Positions 52,176-61,143 of a stretch of 64,000 nt of DNA are shown here, piece after piece (within the stretch, counting starts at the first letter, position 1; the number at the start of each line of letters is the position of its first letter). Both the position numbers and the translations under genes were made by a program. Origin of the DNA: Marivita sp051251565 (GTDB taxonomy: Bacteria; Pseudomonadota; Alphaproteobacteria; Rhodobacterales; Rhodobacteraceae); NCBI RefSeq assembly GCF_051251565.1, contig NZ_JBPOFB010000001.1, positions 310,001 to 374,000 of the forward strand, in the 5' to 3' direction. A model generated the notes under the pieces. It was not told the DNA's origin. It saw only the letters and a program-made list of their open reading frames with translations, and did no database searches.

Positions 52176-53480
52176 TCAGCGGTAGCCCGCAGCCTCCATT
52201 GCTTCGTTGGTGATGGCCTGTGCTTTGGCCAGAGCCTCTTCGACGGTCTGCTGACCGGCATAGGCCGCCGAGAATTCCTGGCTCACCTCAGAGGCGATAC
52301 CGGCGAATTCCGGGATGGCGGCAAACTGGATGCCGACATAAGGAGTTGGTTCAACCGTGGAATTGGTTGGATCAGCCGACAGGATCGAGTCCAACGTCAT
52401 CTGGGCAAACGGAACCTTCTGGTATTCGGGGTTCTCATACAGCGACTTGCGCGCGCCGGGAGGGACGTTGGCCCAACCTTCGTTGGCCGCGACCAGCTCG
52501 ATATAGTCTTTCGAGGTTGCCCATTCGATAAACTCTTTCGCGGCTGCCTCTTTCTGAGTGCCTGCCGGAATGGCAAGTGCCCATGCCCAGAGCCAGTTCG
52601 AACGCTTGCCAAGCCCTGTGTCGGGTGCAAGTGCAAAGCCTACGCTATCGGCCACGGTCGAGTCGTTGGGGTTGCTGACGAAGGAGGCCGCAACCGTTGC
52701 GTCGATCCACATGCCGCACTTGCCCTGTTGGAAAAGCGACAGGTTTTCGTTGAAGCCGTTGGTGGCGTATCCAGCAGGACCGGATTCGTTCATCATGCCA
52801 ACAAAGAAGTTGAGCGTGTCAGCCCAGGGCTGTGTGTCAAATTGGGCGTTCCAGTCCATGTCGAACCAGCGGGCGCCAAACGAGTTGGACATCGCGGTGA
52901 TGAACGCGCCGCCTTCGCCCCAACCGGCCTTGCCACGCAGGCAAATGCCGTTGATTTCGGCGTCACGGTCGGTCATGGCCGCGGCGGCTTCGCGGACGAA
53001 ATCCCATGTCGGCGCTGTCGGCATTTCCAGACCAGCAGCTTCCATCAGGTCGGTGCGGTACATGATCATCGAGCTTTCGCCGTAGAACGGTGCCGCATAA
53101 AGCGTGCCGTCATGGCTCAGACCGCCAGCCATTGCAGGCAGAAGATCGCCAACATCGTAGCCCTCGGACAGATCGTTCAGCGGAACGAGCCATTCGTTCG
53201 CACCCCAGATCGGCGTTTCGTACATGCCGATCGTCATGATGTCGAACTGGCCGCCCTTGGTGGTGATATCTGTCGTGACACGCTGGCGCAGCACGTTTTC
53301 CTCAAGCGTCACCCATTCGACTTCGTGGCCTGTCTTGGCCGTAAAGTCAGCGGTGTACCCCTGCATGCGGATCATGTCGCCATTGTTGACTGTTGCGATA
53401 GTGATGGTCTCTGCCTGTGCGGCCCCGACCATGATAAGCGACATCGCTGTCGCCGCACGAAGTGCGTTACTAAGGTGCAT
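52176..53480 (-). CDS. smoE: Polyol ABC transporter substrate-binding protein
   Basis: A 434-residue family-1 extracellular binding protein. Signal peptide MHLSNALRAATAMSLIMVGAAQA is followed by ETITIATVNNGDMIRMQGYTADF, characteristic of SmoE/MtlE proteins for sorbitol and mannitol. The start ATG at 53480 is preceded by GGAGG; the frame extends upstream across the operator region and that part is not translated. First gene of the operon after the regulator. Confidence 0.94.
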   Translation of the reverse strand: MHLSNALRAATAMSLIMVGAAQAETITIATVNNGDMIRMQGYTADFTAKTGHEVEWVTLEENVLRQRVTTDITTKGGQFDIMTIGMYETPIWGANEWLVPLNDLSEGYDVGDLLPAMAGGLSHDGTLYAAPFYGESSMIMYRTDLMEAAGLEMPTAPTWDFVREAAAAMTDRDAEINGICLRGKAGWGEGGAFITAMSNSFGARWFDMDWNAQFDTQPWADTLNFFVGMMNESGPAGYATNGFNENLSLFQQGKCGMWIDATVAASFVSNPNDSTVADSVGFALAPDTGLGKRSNWLWAWALAIPAGTQKEAAAKEFIEWATSKDYIELVAANEGWANVPPGARKSLYENPEYQKVPFAQMTLDSILSADPTNSTVEPTPYVGIQFAAIPEFAGIASEVSQEFSAAYAGQQTVEEALAKAQAITNEAMEAAGYR

Positions 53481-53532
53481 CCGAATCCTCCCTGATCTTA
53501 AGATTACCTTGACGCTATGGAACACCATTCTG

Positions 53533-53567
53533 TTTACTCGCGTCAATAAAAAATTTACTCGCGTAAA
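53533..53567. promoter_or_regulatory. Two tandem LacI-type operator palindromes
   Basis: Two related sites: TTTAC-TCGC-GTCAA (53533-53546) and TTTAC-TCGC-GTAAA (53554-53567). The second is a perfect 5-base inverted repeat around TCGC; the first has one mismatch. Their centres are 21 bases apart, two helical turns. They sit between lacI and smoE, where a repressor would block the operon promoter. Confidence 0.75.
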
Positions 53568-53572
53568 CTTTT

Positions 53573-54604
53573 TCAGGCCGAGTCCCGCATGATCAGACGA
53601 GCGGCAAACAGGCTTTCCGATCGGGTGTCGAGCCGTCCTCCACTTTCGATCAGCCGGAAAAGGGTTTCCACCGCATGATCGGATACCGCGTTGTAATCAT
53701 GGGCTGCTGTGGTCAGGGACGGGCAGGTGAAGCGTGAAAACGGGTGGTCGTCATGGGACGCTACGCGCAAACGACAATCGGCCCCGCGTCCGACCTTCAC
53801 ACCGCTTTCATAACAGGCGGAAAGAAATCCGATGGCCAGACGATCATTGCTGCACAGCACTGTATTTGTCGGCAAAGTCCCGTCGGCCAGCACCTTCAGC
53901 CCGCCTTGACGCCCGATTTCCTCAAAACCCCAACCTGTGCCGTCAACCTTGACCACATGCGGCTCAAGCCCAAGCCGCTCCATCATGGACAGATAGGCGG
54001 TGCGGCGTTTGTTGGCATTGGGGTTTGCGGGGGTTTTCATCTCAAAGAAACAGGGCGCTTCACCGGTGCGGCTTAGGTATTCGACGGTTTGAGACACAAA
54101 ACTATGGTTGTCAGAGCCGATAAACGCCTCGCCCATGCCTTCGATGTTGCTGTCAAACAGGACTGTCGGAACGTGTTTGCAAAACGTCTCGATCGCCGAT
54201 TTGTCCGACTCGCGCCCAAGTGGGGCAAGCAGAACCCCCGCTGGTTTAATCGACCGCAAACTGTCGAGGATATCGTTCTCATGCGCCTGATCGCCATGGG
54301 CGCTGAACAGCGACGGGGTAAAGCCCGCCTCGATGCAGCGACCTTCGATCACCCGAACGATTTCGGCGAAGAACGGATCGGCCAGATAGGGCACCACGAT
54401 GCCGATATTCTTGGTCAGCTTCCGGTTTTGGTTCATCGCGTAGATGTTGGGGCGGTAGTCGTATTTCTCCAAGGCTGCCTCGATCCGCATGCGCGTGGAT
54501 TTGCGGACGCTGCTGGGATCATGAAAGTATTTGGACACAGTGGGCCGTGAAATGCCGCTGATCGCAGCGAATTCTTCCATGTTTTTGATTTCGGTATGTG
54601 ACAT
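53573..54604 (-). CDS. LacI-family regulator of the polyol operon
   Basis: A 343-residue repressor. The helix-turn-helix is near the start (MEEFAAISGISRPTVSKYFHDPSSVRKSTRMRIEAALEKYDYRPN, with the usual hinge helix), followed by the periplasmic-binding-like sensor domain (NIGIVVPYLADPFFAEIVRVIE and CSNDRLAIGFLSACYESGV). It lies immediately before the tandem operators and smoE on the same strand. Probable inducer: a polyol or its ketose. Confidence 0.92.
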   Translation of the reverse strand: MSHTEIKNMEEFAAISGISRPTVSKYFHDPSSVRKSTRMRIEAALEKYDYRPNIYAMNQNRKLTKNIGIVVPYLADPFFAEIVRVIEGRCIEAGFTPSLFSAHGDQAHENDILDSLRSIKPAGVLLAPLGRESDKSAIETFCKHVPTVLFDSNIEGMGEAFIGSDNHSFVSQTVEYLSRTGEAPCFFEMKTPANPNANKRRTAYLSMMERLGLEPHVVKVDGTGWGFEEIGRQGGLKVLADGTLPTNTVLCSNDRLAIGFLSACYESGVKVGRGADCRLRVASHDDHPFSRFTCPSLTTAAHDYNAVSDHAVETLFRLIESGGRLDTRSESLFAARLIMRDSA

Positions 54605-54761
54605 GGCGGACCCTGTAGGCGTTAACAAACGAAACTTGGCGTTGGCTTACAGTTTCTTATCGCGCGCAAAAAATCAACATGCCATGGCAAGTTTACGTAC
54701 AGCCAATGTGTGGCGCGGACAAAAGCCGGTTTCTTCAAGCACATGGCTTTGGGTTGGACGG

Positions 54762-56198
54762 TCAGCGCAAGTCTTTGAGCGTCAGGTAAAGCATCCGGTA
54801 TCGGCGCAGCCTGTCTTCAAGCGCTGGGTCTGCAATGGGGTCGAACCAATCTGCGATCTTGGGCTGTTGGCCCAGATCAGACAGGGACATCGCGCCAAGC
54901 CCGCAGGCGGCAAGGCGGGCCGCGCCCATCGCCGGGCCTGCATCAGACCCTGCGGTGCGTGCGATCCGTTTGTCCGTGGCGCTGGCGATGAGGGTCAAAA
55001 GGAAGGGCGATTTGCTGCCCCCGCCCAGTGCGGCAAGGTGGGGCAGGTCAGTGATCGTCTCGCCAAAACTGTCCACCGCATCGGCAAAGGTAAAGGCCAC
55101 CGCCTCGATTACCGCGCGGCAAAGGCCTGCGCGGTCGGTGCTGTCCTCAAGCCCAAAGAACCCGGCACGGATATGCGGGTCGCCATGCGGGCTGCGTTCC
55201 CCGGTGAGATAGGGCAGGAAGATCGGAACGCGGGTCGGATCGGCCGCTTCAGCAAGCGCCACGACGTCCCCCGCGCTGATGCCGAGCTGGCCCGCCAACC
55301 ACGCGATGGGCCGTGCACCGTTGAGCATGGCGGCCATCTGATACCAGCGGTTTGGCACGGTATGGGCAAAGGCATGCACGAACTTGGCCGGGTTCGGGTG
55401 ATAGGCATCACCCGCGACGAACAACTGCCCAGACGTCCCAAGCGAGATAAACCCGCGCCCCGGTTCGGTTGCGCCCAGTGACACGGCGCCGGTTGCCGCA
55501 TCGCCGCCGCCAGCTACCACGGGGATGCCTTTGGGCAGGCCGGTCTGGTCCGCGGCCTGTTGCGTGACCTGCCCGACGATCTCGTGACCATCTGCGAGGT
55601 GCGGCAGCCAATGGGGTTCGGTGGAAGTCGCCTGTGCCGCGTCAACGCTCCAGCCGCGCGTCGCCTGATCGAGCCAGAGTGTGCCAGCAGCGTCTGATCG
55701 GTCCGTGGCCAAAGCGCCATGCAGGCACAGGCCAATATAATCCTTGGGCAGCAGGATATGGGCAATGCGCGCGTGGGTGTCAGGTTCTTCGCGCGCCATC
55801 CACATCAGTTTTGGCGCAGTAAAGCCGGGCAGGGGAAGCACGCCGGCGATGGTCCCGATTTCGGGCAGGGCGGTGTGCAGAGCCGCGCAATCATCGGTGG
55901 CGCGGCTGTCATTCCAGAGGATCGCCGGGCGCAGCACGGCTTGGTGCGCATCCAACAGAACCGCGCCGTGCATCTGCCCGGACAGGCCAATGGCGGTGAT
56001 GCTGGACAGCGGGACGGTCGCGCTGACCTCGGTCAGGGCCGTACAGGTTGCTGTCCACCACGCGCCGGGGTCTTGTTCAGACCAGCCGGGACGGCGCGAT
56101 TGCACCGTCAAGTCGGCAGTAGCCGATGCCAGAATCGCTGTGCCGTCGGTATAGATTACCTTGACCGCAGACGTGCCTATGTCGATGCCCAGATACAT
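54762..56198 (-). CDS. xylB: Xylulokinase
   Basis: A 478-residue FGGY-family kinase. The N-terminal phosphate motif YLGIDIGTSAVKVIYTD, ITAIGLSGQMHGAVLLD, LPKDYIGLCLHGALATDRSDAAGTLWLD and LAALGGGSKSPFLLTLIA are diagnostic. It would phosphorylate D-xylulose made from arabitol or xylitol by the operon dehydrogenases. The start MYLGIDIG at 56198 lacks a strong ribosome-binding site. It is upstream of lacI on the same strand. Confidence 0.93.
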   Translation of the reverse strand: MYLGIDIGTSAVKVIYTDGTAILASATADLTVQSRRPGWSEQDPGAWWTATCTALTEVSATVPLSSITAIGLSGQMHGAVLLDAHQAVLRPAILWNDSRATDDCAALHTALPEIGTIAGVLPLPGFTAPKLMWMAREEPDTHARIAHILLPKDYIGLCLHGALATDRSDAAGTLWLDQATRGWSVDAAQATSTEPHWLPHLADGHEIVGQVTQQAADQTGLPKGIPVVAGGGDAATGAVSLGATEPGRGFISLGTSGQLFVAGDAYHPNPAKFVHAFAHTVPNRWYQMAAMLNGARPIAWLAGQLGISAGDVVALAEAADPTRVPIFLPYLTGERSPHGDPHIRAGFFGLEDSTDRAGLCRAVIEAVAFTFADAVDSFGETITDLPHLAALGGGSKSPFLLTLIASATDKRIARTAGSDAGPAMGAARLAACGLGAMSLSDLGQQPKIADWFDPIADPALEDRLRRYRMLYLTLKDLR

Positions 56199-56309
56199 GA
56201 TGCAGCCATACGTCAGCGCTAACATTGGTGCAAGTCAGGTCAAGGCTCTGGGAACTGGCGTGGCGGGAAAACCCGCGCTAGACAGGACCCAACCAAGGGA
56301 GATGAGGCC

Positions 56310-57524
56310 ATGAGCAGTCTTGATGCGAAATTTGCACGGCTTGGCGCGGACAATGCGCCGGGGCAAGAAGTGCGGCAATCCGCCGATGATCTGAAATCGA
56401 CGATGCGCGGGGATATCCTGCCGGGGGTGCCGGTGGATTTCTCGCATGGGGATGTGGATGCGTTTGAACCGACGCCGGGTGCGCGTGCCGCTTGGGAAGA
56501 CGGATTCACTGCTGGCGCGGCCCAAGCCTATACCGAATATCGGGGTGCTGCGGCGATCCGCGATGATGTGGCCGCCAGCCTTGCCGCCTTCACCGGCGCG
56601 CCGGTCGATCCGGTGGACGAGTTGATCATCACGCCCGGCACGCAGGGGGCGCTGTTCCTTGCACTGGGCGCGGTGGTGGATCGGGGCACCAAGGTCGTGG
56701 TGCTTGAACCGGATTATTTTGCCAACCGCAAGCTGGTGACATTTTTTGGCGGTGAAATCCTGCCCGTTGCTCTGCATTATTTTGAGGACGCCCCGCAGCG
56801 CGGACCTGACCTTGGTCAACTGAAAGCGGCGTTCGAGGCAGGGGCCGAGGTGCTTGTCTTCTCGACCCCGAACAACCCGACAGGTGTTGTGACCCAAGAC
56901 GCGGCAATCCTCGAAATCGCGCGGCTCGCGGCGCAGTATGATGTGACGGTCATTGTCGACCAGCTTTATTCGCGGCTGCTTTATGGCAGCGAAAGCTATA
57001 CCCATCTGCGCGCCTGCGCCGAGCGGCCAAAGAACCTGATCACCATTATGGGGCCGTCCAAGACTGAATCGCTCAGCGGGTTTCGCCTTGGTGTCGCCTT
57101 CGGGTCTGCGGCATTGATCGAACGGATGGAGAAATTGCAGGCCATCGTGTCGCTGCGCGCGGCGGGTTATTCGCAGGCGGCGCTCAAGACGTGGTTCCAC
57201 GAACCCGAGGGCTGGCTGGAAAGCCGCATCGCGCAGCACGAGGCGATCCGCGATGATCTGCTGGCGATTTTCCGCGCCGCTGGTTTCCGGACTGCGTGTC
57301 CGCAGGCGGGCAGCTACCTGTTCCCGGAATTGCCTAAACTCGTGGTCTCACCAGAAGATTTCGTGCGGCTTTTGCGGGTGCAAGCGGGCGTGACCGTGAC
57401 GCCGGGGTCAGAGTTTGCGCCGCATACTGGCAACAGCGTGCGGCTGAACTTTTCACAGGATCACGCGGCGTCGGTGGCCGCCGCCCACCGGATTGTCGAG
57501 ATGGTCGAAAGGTATCGCACATGA
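56310..57524 (+). CDS. Class I/II PLP-dependent aminotransferase
   Basis: A 404-residue fold-type I aminotransferase. YTEYRGAAAIRDDVAASLAAF, the PLP-phosphate block TPGTQGALFLALGAV, STPNNPTGVV, VDQLYSRLLY and the lysine region MGPSKTESLSGFRLGVAFGS (Schiff-base Lys in PSKT) are clear. The substrate is not evident. The gene has GGGAGATGAGG upstream and overlaps the aspartate-dehydrogenase-like gene by ATGA, so the pair probably act in sequence. Confidence 0.9.
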   Translation: MSSLDAKFARLGADNAPGQEVRQSADDLKSTMRGDILPGVPVDFSHGDVDAFEPTPGARAAWEDGFTAGAAQAYTEYRGAAAIRDDVAASLAAFTGAPVDPVDELIITPGTQGALFLALGAVVDRGTKVVVLEPDYFANRKLVTFFGGEILPVALHYFEDAPQRGPDLGQLKAAFEAGAEVLVFSTPNNPTGVVTQDAAILEIARLAAQYDVTVIVDQLYSRLLYGSESYTHLRACAERPKNLITIMGPSKTESLSGFRLGVAFGSAALIERMEKLQAIVSLRAAGYSQAALKTWFHEPEGWLESRIAQHEAIRDDLLAIFRAAGFRTACPQAGSYLFPELPKLVVSPEDFVRLLRVQAGVTVTPGSEFAPHTGNSVRLNFSQDHAASVAAAHRIVEMVERYRT

Positions 57525-58324
57525 AAATCGGGATTGCAGGCATGGGCGCGATCGGGTTGCGGGTTGCGCAGGAACTGGACCGGGGTGGCATACCGGGGTG
57601 CACATTGGCGGGCATTTGTGCCCGCAATGCGGATCGTGCCGCAGAGGCAAACGCTATCTTGACTTCGCCCGCGCCTGTCTACGCGCTGGCCGAGATTGCC
57701 GATCATTGCGACGTGGTGATCGAAACCCTACCGCCGCAGATGTTCATGGATTTGGCAGTGCCCGTGGTGCAGGCTGGCAAGGAACTGATCGTATTGTCGG
57801 CCAGCCAGTTGCTGGGCCAAGAGGCGCTGTTCGATCTGGCGGCCAAGACAGGCGCCAAGATCATTGTGCCCTCGGGCGCGATGTTGGGCCTTGATGCGAT
57901 CAAGGGCGCGGCGGTCGGTGCTCTGCACTCGGTCGTAATCGAGACGCGCAAGCCTGTCGCGGGTCTGGCCAAGGCGCCGTATGTGGTGGACAACGGCATT
58001 GACCTATCAAACGTGGCAGGACCGATGTTGGTGCTGGGCGGGACGGTGACCGAGGTGGCCCGCGTGTTTCCCGCCAACGTCAACGTGGCCGTCGCGGTCA
58101 GCCTTGCAGGCTTTGGCCCCGACAAGACCAGAATGGAGGTTTGGGCCGATCCCGCGCTGGACAAAAACAAGCACACGGTCCGCGTGACTTCGGACAGTTC
58201 GGATTTCGAAATGACGATCCAGAACCGCCCGTCCGAGGAAAACCCCGCAACCGGCAAGATCACCGCTCTGAGCGTGATTGCGCTTTTGCGGGCGAAAACA
58301 GCGGTGCTTCAGGTGGGAACCTGA
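57521..58324 (+). CDS. L-aspartate dehydrogenase-like NAD(P)-dependent oxidoreductase
   Basis: A 267-residue protein of the aspartate dehydrogenase (NadX-like) family. Cofactor motif MKIGIAGMGAIGLRVAQEL; VPSGAMLGLDAIKGAAVGA and NVNVAVAVSLAGFGPDKTRMEVWADP are family blocks. Such enzymes interconvert aspartate (or a related amino acid) with iminoaspartate or oxaloacetate and ammonia. nadA and nadC are not nearby, so a catabolic amino-acid role is more likely than NAD synthesis. Confidence 0.88.
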   Translation: MKIGIAGMGAIGLRVAQELDRGGIPGCTLAGICARNADRAAEANAILTSPAPVYALAEIADHCDVVIETLPPQMFMDLAVPVVQAGKELIVLSASQLLGQEALFDLAAKTGAKIIVPSGAMLGLDAIKGAAVGALHSVVIETRKPVAGLAKAPYVVDNGIDLSNVAGPMLVLGGTVTEVARVFPANVNVAVAVSLAGFGPDKTRMEVWADPALDKNKHTVRVTSDSSDFEMTIQNRPSEENPATGKITALSVIALLRAKTAVLQVGT

Positions 58325-58332
58325 CAGTCAAC

Positions 58333-58461
58333 TCAGTCCAGACGGACGTTCGAGGTGGATGCGCCCTGTTCTTCGGCGCTCCACCCCATCTGGTCGAGGG
58401 TGAAGCTTGCGCCAATGGCGATCACGGCGATGGCGGCAAATCCAACAAGCATGGCTTTCAC
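58333..58461 (-). CDS. 42-residue single-span membrane peptide
   Basis: A short frame starting at a GTG that overlaps the stop of the WD40-cytochrome gene (GTGA), with AAGGAG seven bases upstream. The product (VKAMLVGFAAIAVIAIGASF, then TLDQMGWSAEEQGASTSNVRLD) has one hydrophobic helix (about residues 4-20) and a polar acidic tail. Position and coupling suggest a small subunit or assembly factor of the formate dehydrogenase complex. No family recognised. Confidence 0.7.
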   Translation of the reverse strand: MKAMLVGFAAIAVIAIGASFTLDQMGWSAEEQGASTSNVRLD

Positions 58462-59762
58462 TTTGAGATCTCCTTGGGCGTGGTTTCCCGAAGCAGGTAG
58501 GTCACGAGGTCGGCGCGGTCTTGCGCGCCGGTGATCCGCTGCATCGGCATCTTGGTACCGGGTATGTAATGCTCTGGGCCGATATCGAAAAGAGCATCAA
58601 TGGTGTTTTCGTCCCAAATAAGGGTCGATCCATTCAGGGCGTCTGAATAGGCGTAATCCTCGACGGTGCCTGCCCTGCGACCGAACAGATCATATAGGCT
58701 GGGTCCGGCGCGGCGGGCGCTTCCGGGGGTCAGAGTGTGGCAGATCGAACATTTGCGCATGAACTGCCGCTCACCATTTGGCATGCTGTCTGCGTCGGCC
58801 AAAAAGCTGGGCGCGCCGGTGGCCATGGGATTGGCCTCGCTCATTGTAGCGACGGGCCAGGAATACATGCGCGGATCAAGCCCGCCTGCGTGGATGTTCG
58901 TGCCATCTTGTGAAAACGCCAAGGCCCAAACCGGGCCGCGTTCTGTGGCGCGGAAATCGCGGGCTATGCGCCAAGTGGGCGTGTCGATCACCATAATGTA
59001 GCCTTCACCGTCCCCAACAGCGAGCAAAGACCCGTCCGTGGTTTGCGCCAGAGACAAGACGGGGCGACGTTCCAGAGTGAGATCTGCGACTGTATCGCCC
59101 GTGGCCAAATCCAACACGCGTGTGCCGCCGTCAACGGCCCCATAGGCCAGCCAGCCCGCATCTTCGTTCAGTTCCAGTTCATTGACGCCGAACCCATGTT
59201 CGGTCACGCGCAAAGACTCCGTCGCGGTTGCCACGTCCCAAAGGCGGATGCTGCCATCGGCTGAGGCAGAATACAGTCCGGTTCCGTTCCTGGTGAAGGC
59301 CACATCGTTGACCGGGCCACGATGTCCGGTCATGAAGCGCGGCGCGGTGCCATCGCGGGACCACAGACCAATGCTGCCATCCCAGCTGGCAGAGGCAAAC
59401 TGTGTGGCATCGGGTGACAGCGCCAGTGACACCACCTTGCCCTTGTGGCCGGTCCAGACCGCCAGTTGCGTACCTTCGGGGGACCAGACGCGCAGGGTGA
59501 AGTCATCACCTGCGGAGACAATCATGTTGTCTGGAGTAAACAGCACAGCGTTTACGGCTGCTTCGTGCCCGTCGAACCAGAGCGGTTGCTGACCTGACCA
59601 AAGCCCCACTGCGTTGTCAAAACTGACAGTTGCGATCTGGTCGGTGTCGGACACGGCAATTCCCATGATGGGGCCGCCATGCCCTTGGAGTGTAAAGAAA
59701 TCCCCTGCGGACAGAGCTGTTGCACAGAACAAAACCGCAGAGGTGGCGAACGCCCGTCGCAT
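58458..59762 (-). CDS. WD40 repeat-cytochrome c fusion protein of the formate dehydrogenase operon
   Basis: A 434-residue periplasmic protein. Signal peptide MRRAFATSAVLFCATALSAG is followed by about seven WD40-like units (repeated pattern of GHxGxVxxxAxSPD...ASWDGSIGLWS, residues about 25-320) and a C-terminal class I cytochrome c domain with heme motif C338-S-I-C341-H342 and a likely axial Met in PGTKMPMQR. It starts about 1 base before the gamma-subunit stop and is coupled to the small membrane peptide. It could pass electrons between formate dehydrogenase and soluble cytochromes. Confidence 0.9.
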   Translation of the reverse strand: MRRAFATSAVLFCATALSAGDFFTLQGHGGPIMGIAVSDTDQIATVSFDNAVGLWSGQQPLWFDGHEAAVNAVLFTPDNMIVSAGDDFTLRVWSPEGTQLAVWTGHKGKVVSLALSPDATQFASASWDGSIGLWSRDGTAPRFMTGHRGPVNDVAFTRNGTGLYSASADGSIRLWDVATATESLRVTEHGFGVNELELNEDAGWLAYGAVDGGTRVLDLATGDTVADLTLERRPVLSLAQTTDGSLLAVGDGEGYIMVIDTPTWRIARDFRATERGPVWALAFSQDGTNIHAGGLDPRMYSWPVATMSEANPMATGAPSFLADADSMPNGERQFMRKCSICHTLTPGSARRAGPSLYDLFGRRAGTVEDYAYSDALNGSTLIWDENTIDALFDIGPEHYIPGTKMPMQRITGAQDRADLVTYLLRETTPKEISK

Positions 59763-59763
59763 G

Positions 59764-60978
59764 TTACTCGGCAGGGGTCGCGTCGCGGGGCGCTTTTGCG
59801 TCACGCTCTTTGACCTCTTCGACCCACAGACTGTGGTGTTCTTTGGCCCATTGCTCTTCGACCATGCCGTTGCCCATTGCGTCGAACGCGCCTTCCATAC
59901 CAACCGAGCCAATGTAGATATGCGCGAGGATGATCGCCATGAGCACAAAGCTGACAATTGAGTGCCAGAGCTGAGCATATTGCATTTCCTCGTGCGGAGT
60001 CATTGCTTCGGGCAGAATACCAAAGCCCATCATCTCGGGTAGGCCTGTGCTGTTTAGGATGGCAAAGGTCTTGGCAAACAACGGCAGTTCGAACGGGAAC
60101 AGCAGCGAAATGCCCGAGACTGAAATCGAGACGCCAAGGACAATGGTGGACCAGAAGATCATCTTTTGACCGGCGTTGAATTTTTTGGCAGGCGGGTGAC
60201 CACCGCCAAACAGACCGCCGCCTTTGGCCAGCCATTTGAGGTCTGTTTTGTCGGGGAAGTTGTGTACGACCCACATCACGAAGATCATGACCAACGCCAG
60301 CATAAAGGCCCAAGAGACGTTATTGTGGACCCATTTTGATCCGGTTGCCAGCCATGCATAAGAGTCGTGTCCAAATGCCGGGATCAGGAACTTGCGACCC
60401 ATCAGGGACAAAAGACCGGTGATCCCCAGCAGGATGAAAGACCCGGCCAAAAGCCAATGTCCAAAACGTTCGAAATTCTTGAACCGCTCGATGGTGCGGC
60501 CGGTCTTTTGGCCGTCAATCATCACGCGACCGCGCAGGAGGTAGAACAGTGCAAGCGCGCCAATTGTGCCCAAGAGCAGGTAGCCGCCATAGGTCAGCAG
60601 CGGTCCTTCACGGAACAACACCCACCACATGCCACGATCCTGAATCAGCACCTCTGATGCCGGGCCTCGGATCTGTGTGGTGATATCCGCCGAATTGAAC
60701 CGCAACCCACGCCAAAGTTCGGGGTCTGACGCACCGCCCAAGGTGCCAAGCTGGTCCGAAATCCCTGCTGCCGCGTCGGGGTTGCCGATATTGTCCGCGC
60801 GCGCTGCGTCGTCTACGGGCAGGCCCTGTTGGCGGCGTAGAATGTCGTCCAGTGTCGAGGCTCCGCCCGTAGCAGAGCGGTCGGTTGCGGGAGCAGTTTC
60901 CTGTGCAGACGGAACGGACGGAAGCGCCAGTCCGATTGAAAGCACAGTCAGCAAGAGCAAGCTGCGAAGCAGGGTCAT
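59764..60978 (-). CDS. fdoI: Formate dehydrogenase gamma subunit (cytochrome b)
   Basis: A 404-residue membrane protein. A Sec signal (MTLLRSLLLLTVLSIGLALPSVPSAQ) and an extended periplasmic N-terminal region (about residues 27-130) precede the FdoI/FdnI-like core of four membrane helices with heme histidines (FERFGHWLLAGSFILLGITG; WVHNNVSWAFMLALVMIF; YAQLWHSIVSFVLMAIILAHIYIG). It links the catalytic dimer to the quinone pool. The ATG at 60978 was chosen over an in-frame extension. Confidence 0.92.
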   Translation of the reverse strand: MTLLRSLLLLTVLSIGLALPSVPSAQETAPATDRSATGGASTLDDILRRQQGLPVDDAARADNIGNPDAAAGISDQLGTLGGASDPELWRGLRFNSADITTQIRGPASEVLIQDRGMWWVLFREGPLLTYGGYLLLGTIGALALFYLLRGRVMIDGQKTGRTIERFKNFERFGHWLLAGSFILLGITGLLSLMGRKFLIPAFGHDSYAWLATGSKWVHNNVSWAFMLALVMIFVMWVVHNFPDKTDLKWLAKGGGLFGGGHPPAKKFNAGQKMIFWSTIVLGVSISVSGISLLFPFELPLFAKTFAILNSTGLPEMMGFGILPEAMTPHEEMQYAQLWHSIVSFVLMAIILAHIYIGSVGMEGAFDAMGNGMVEEQWAKEHHSLWVEEVKERDAKAPRDATPAE

Positions 60979-61091
60979 GTCGTGATCCTCGGGCTGTTGG
61001 TCAAAACGATTATTGTTGGTCTTGAAGTCTTGGGACAGGGCCACTTTGTGGGCGCTGACCAAAAACTTCTGTGTGTGCGGAGCGTGAAGTC

Positions 61092-61133
61092 AAAAAAGCC
61101 CCCGGCACTGTTGCCAGCGCCGGAGGCCGTTTT
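61092..61133 (-). terminator. Intrinsic terminator between formate dehydrogenase beta and gamma genes
   Basis: On the minus strand GCCTCCGGC (61127-61119) pairs with GCCGGGGGC (61106-61098), with one G-T pair, followed by a run of six T (61097-61092). It is just after the beta-subunit stop, so it should reduce but not abolish expression of the gamma subunit and later genes, or gamma has its own promoter. Confidence 0.85.
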
Positions 61134-61143
61134 CTGTCAGAGC

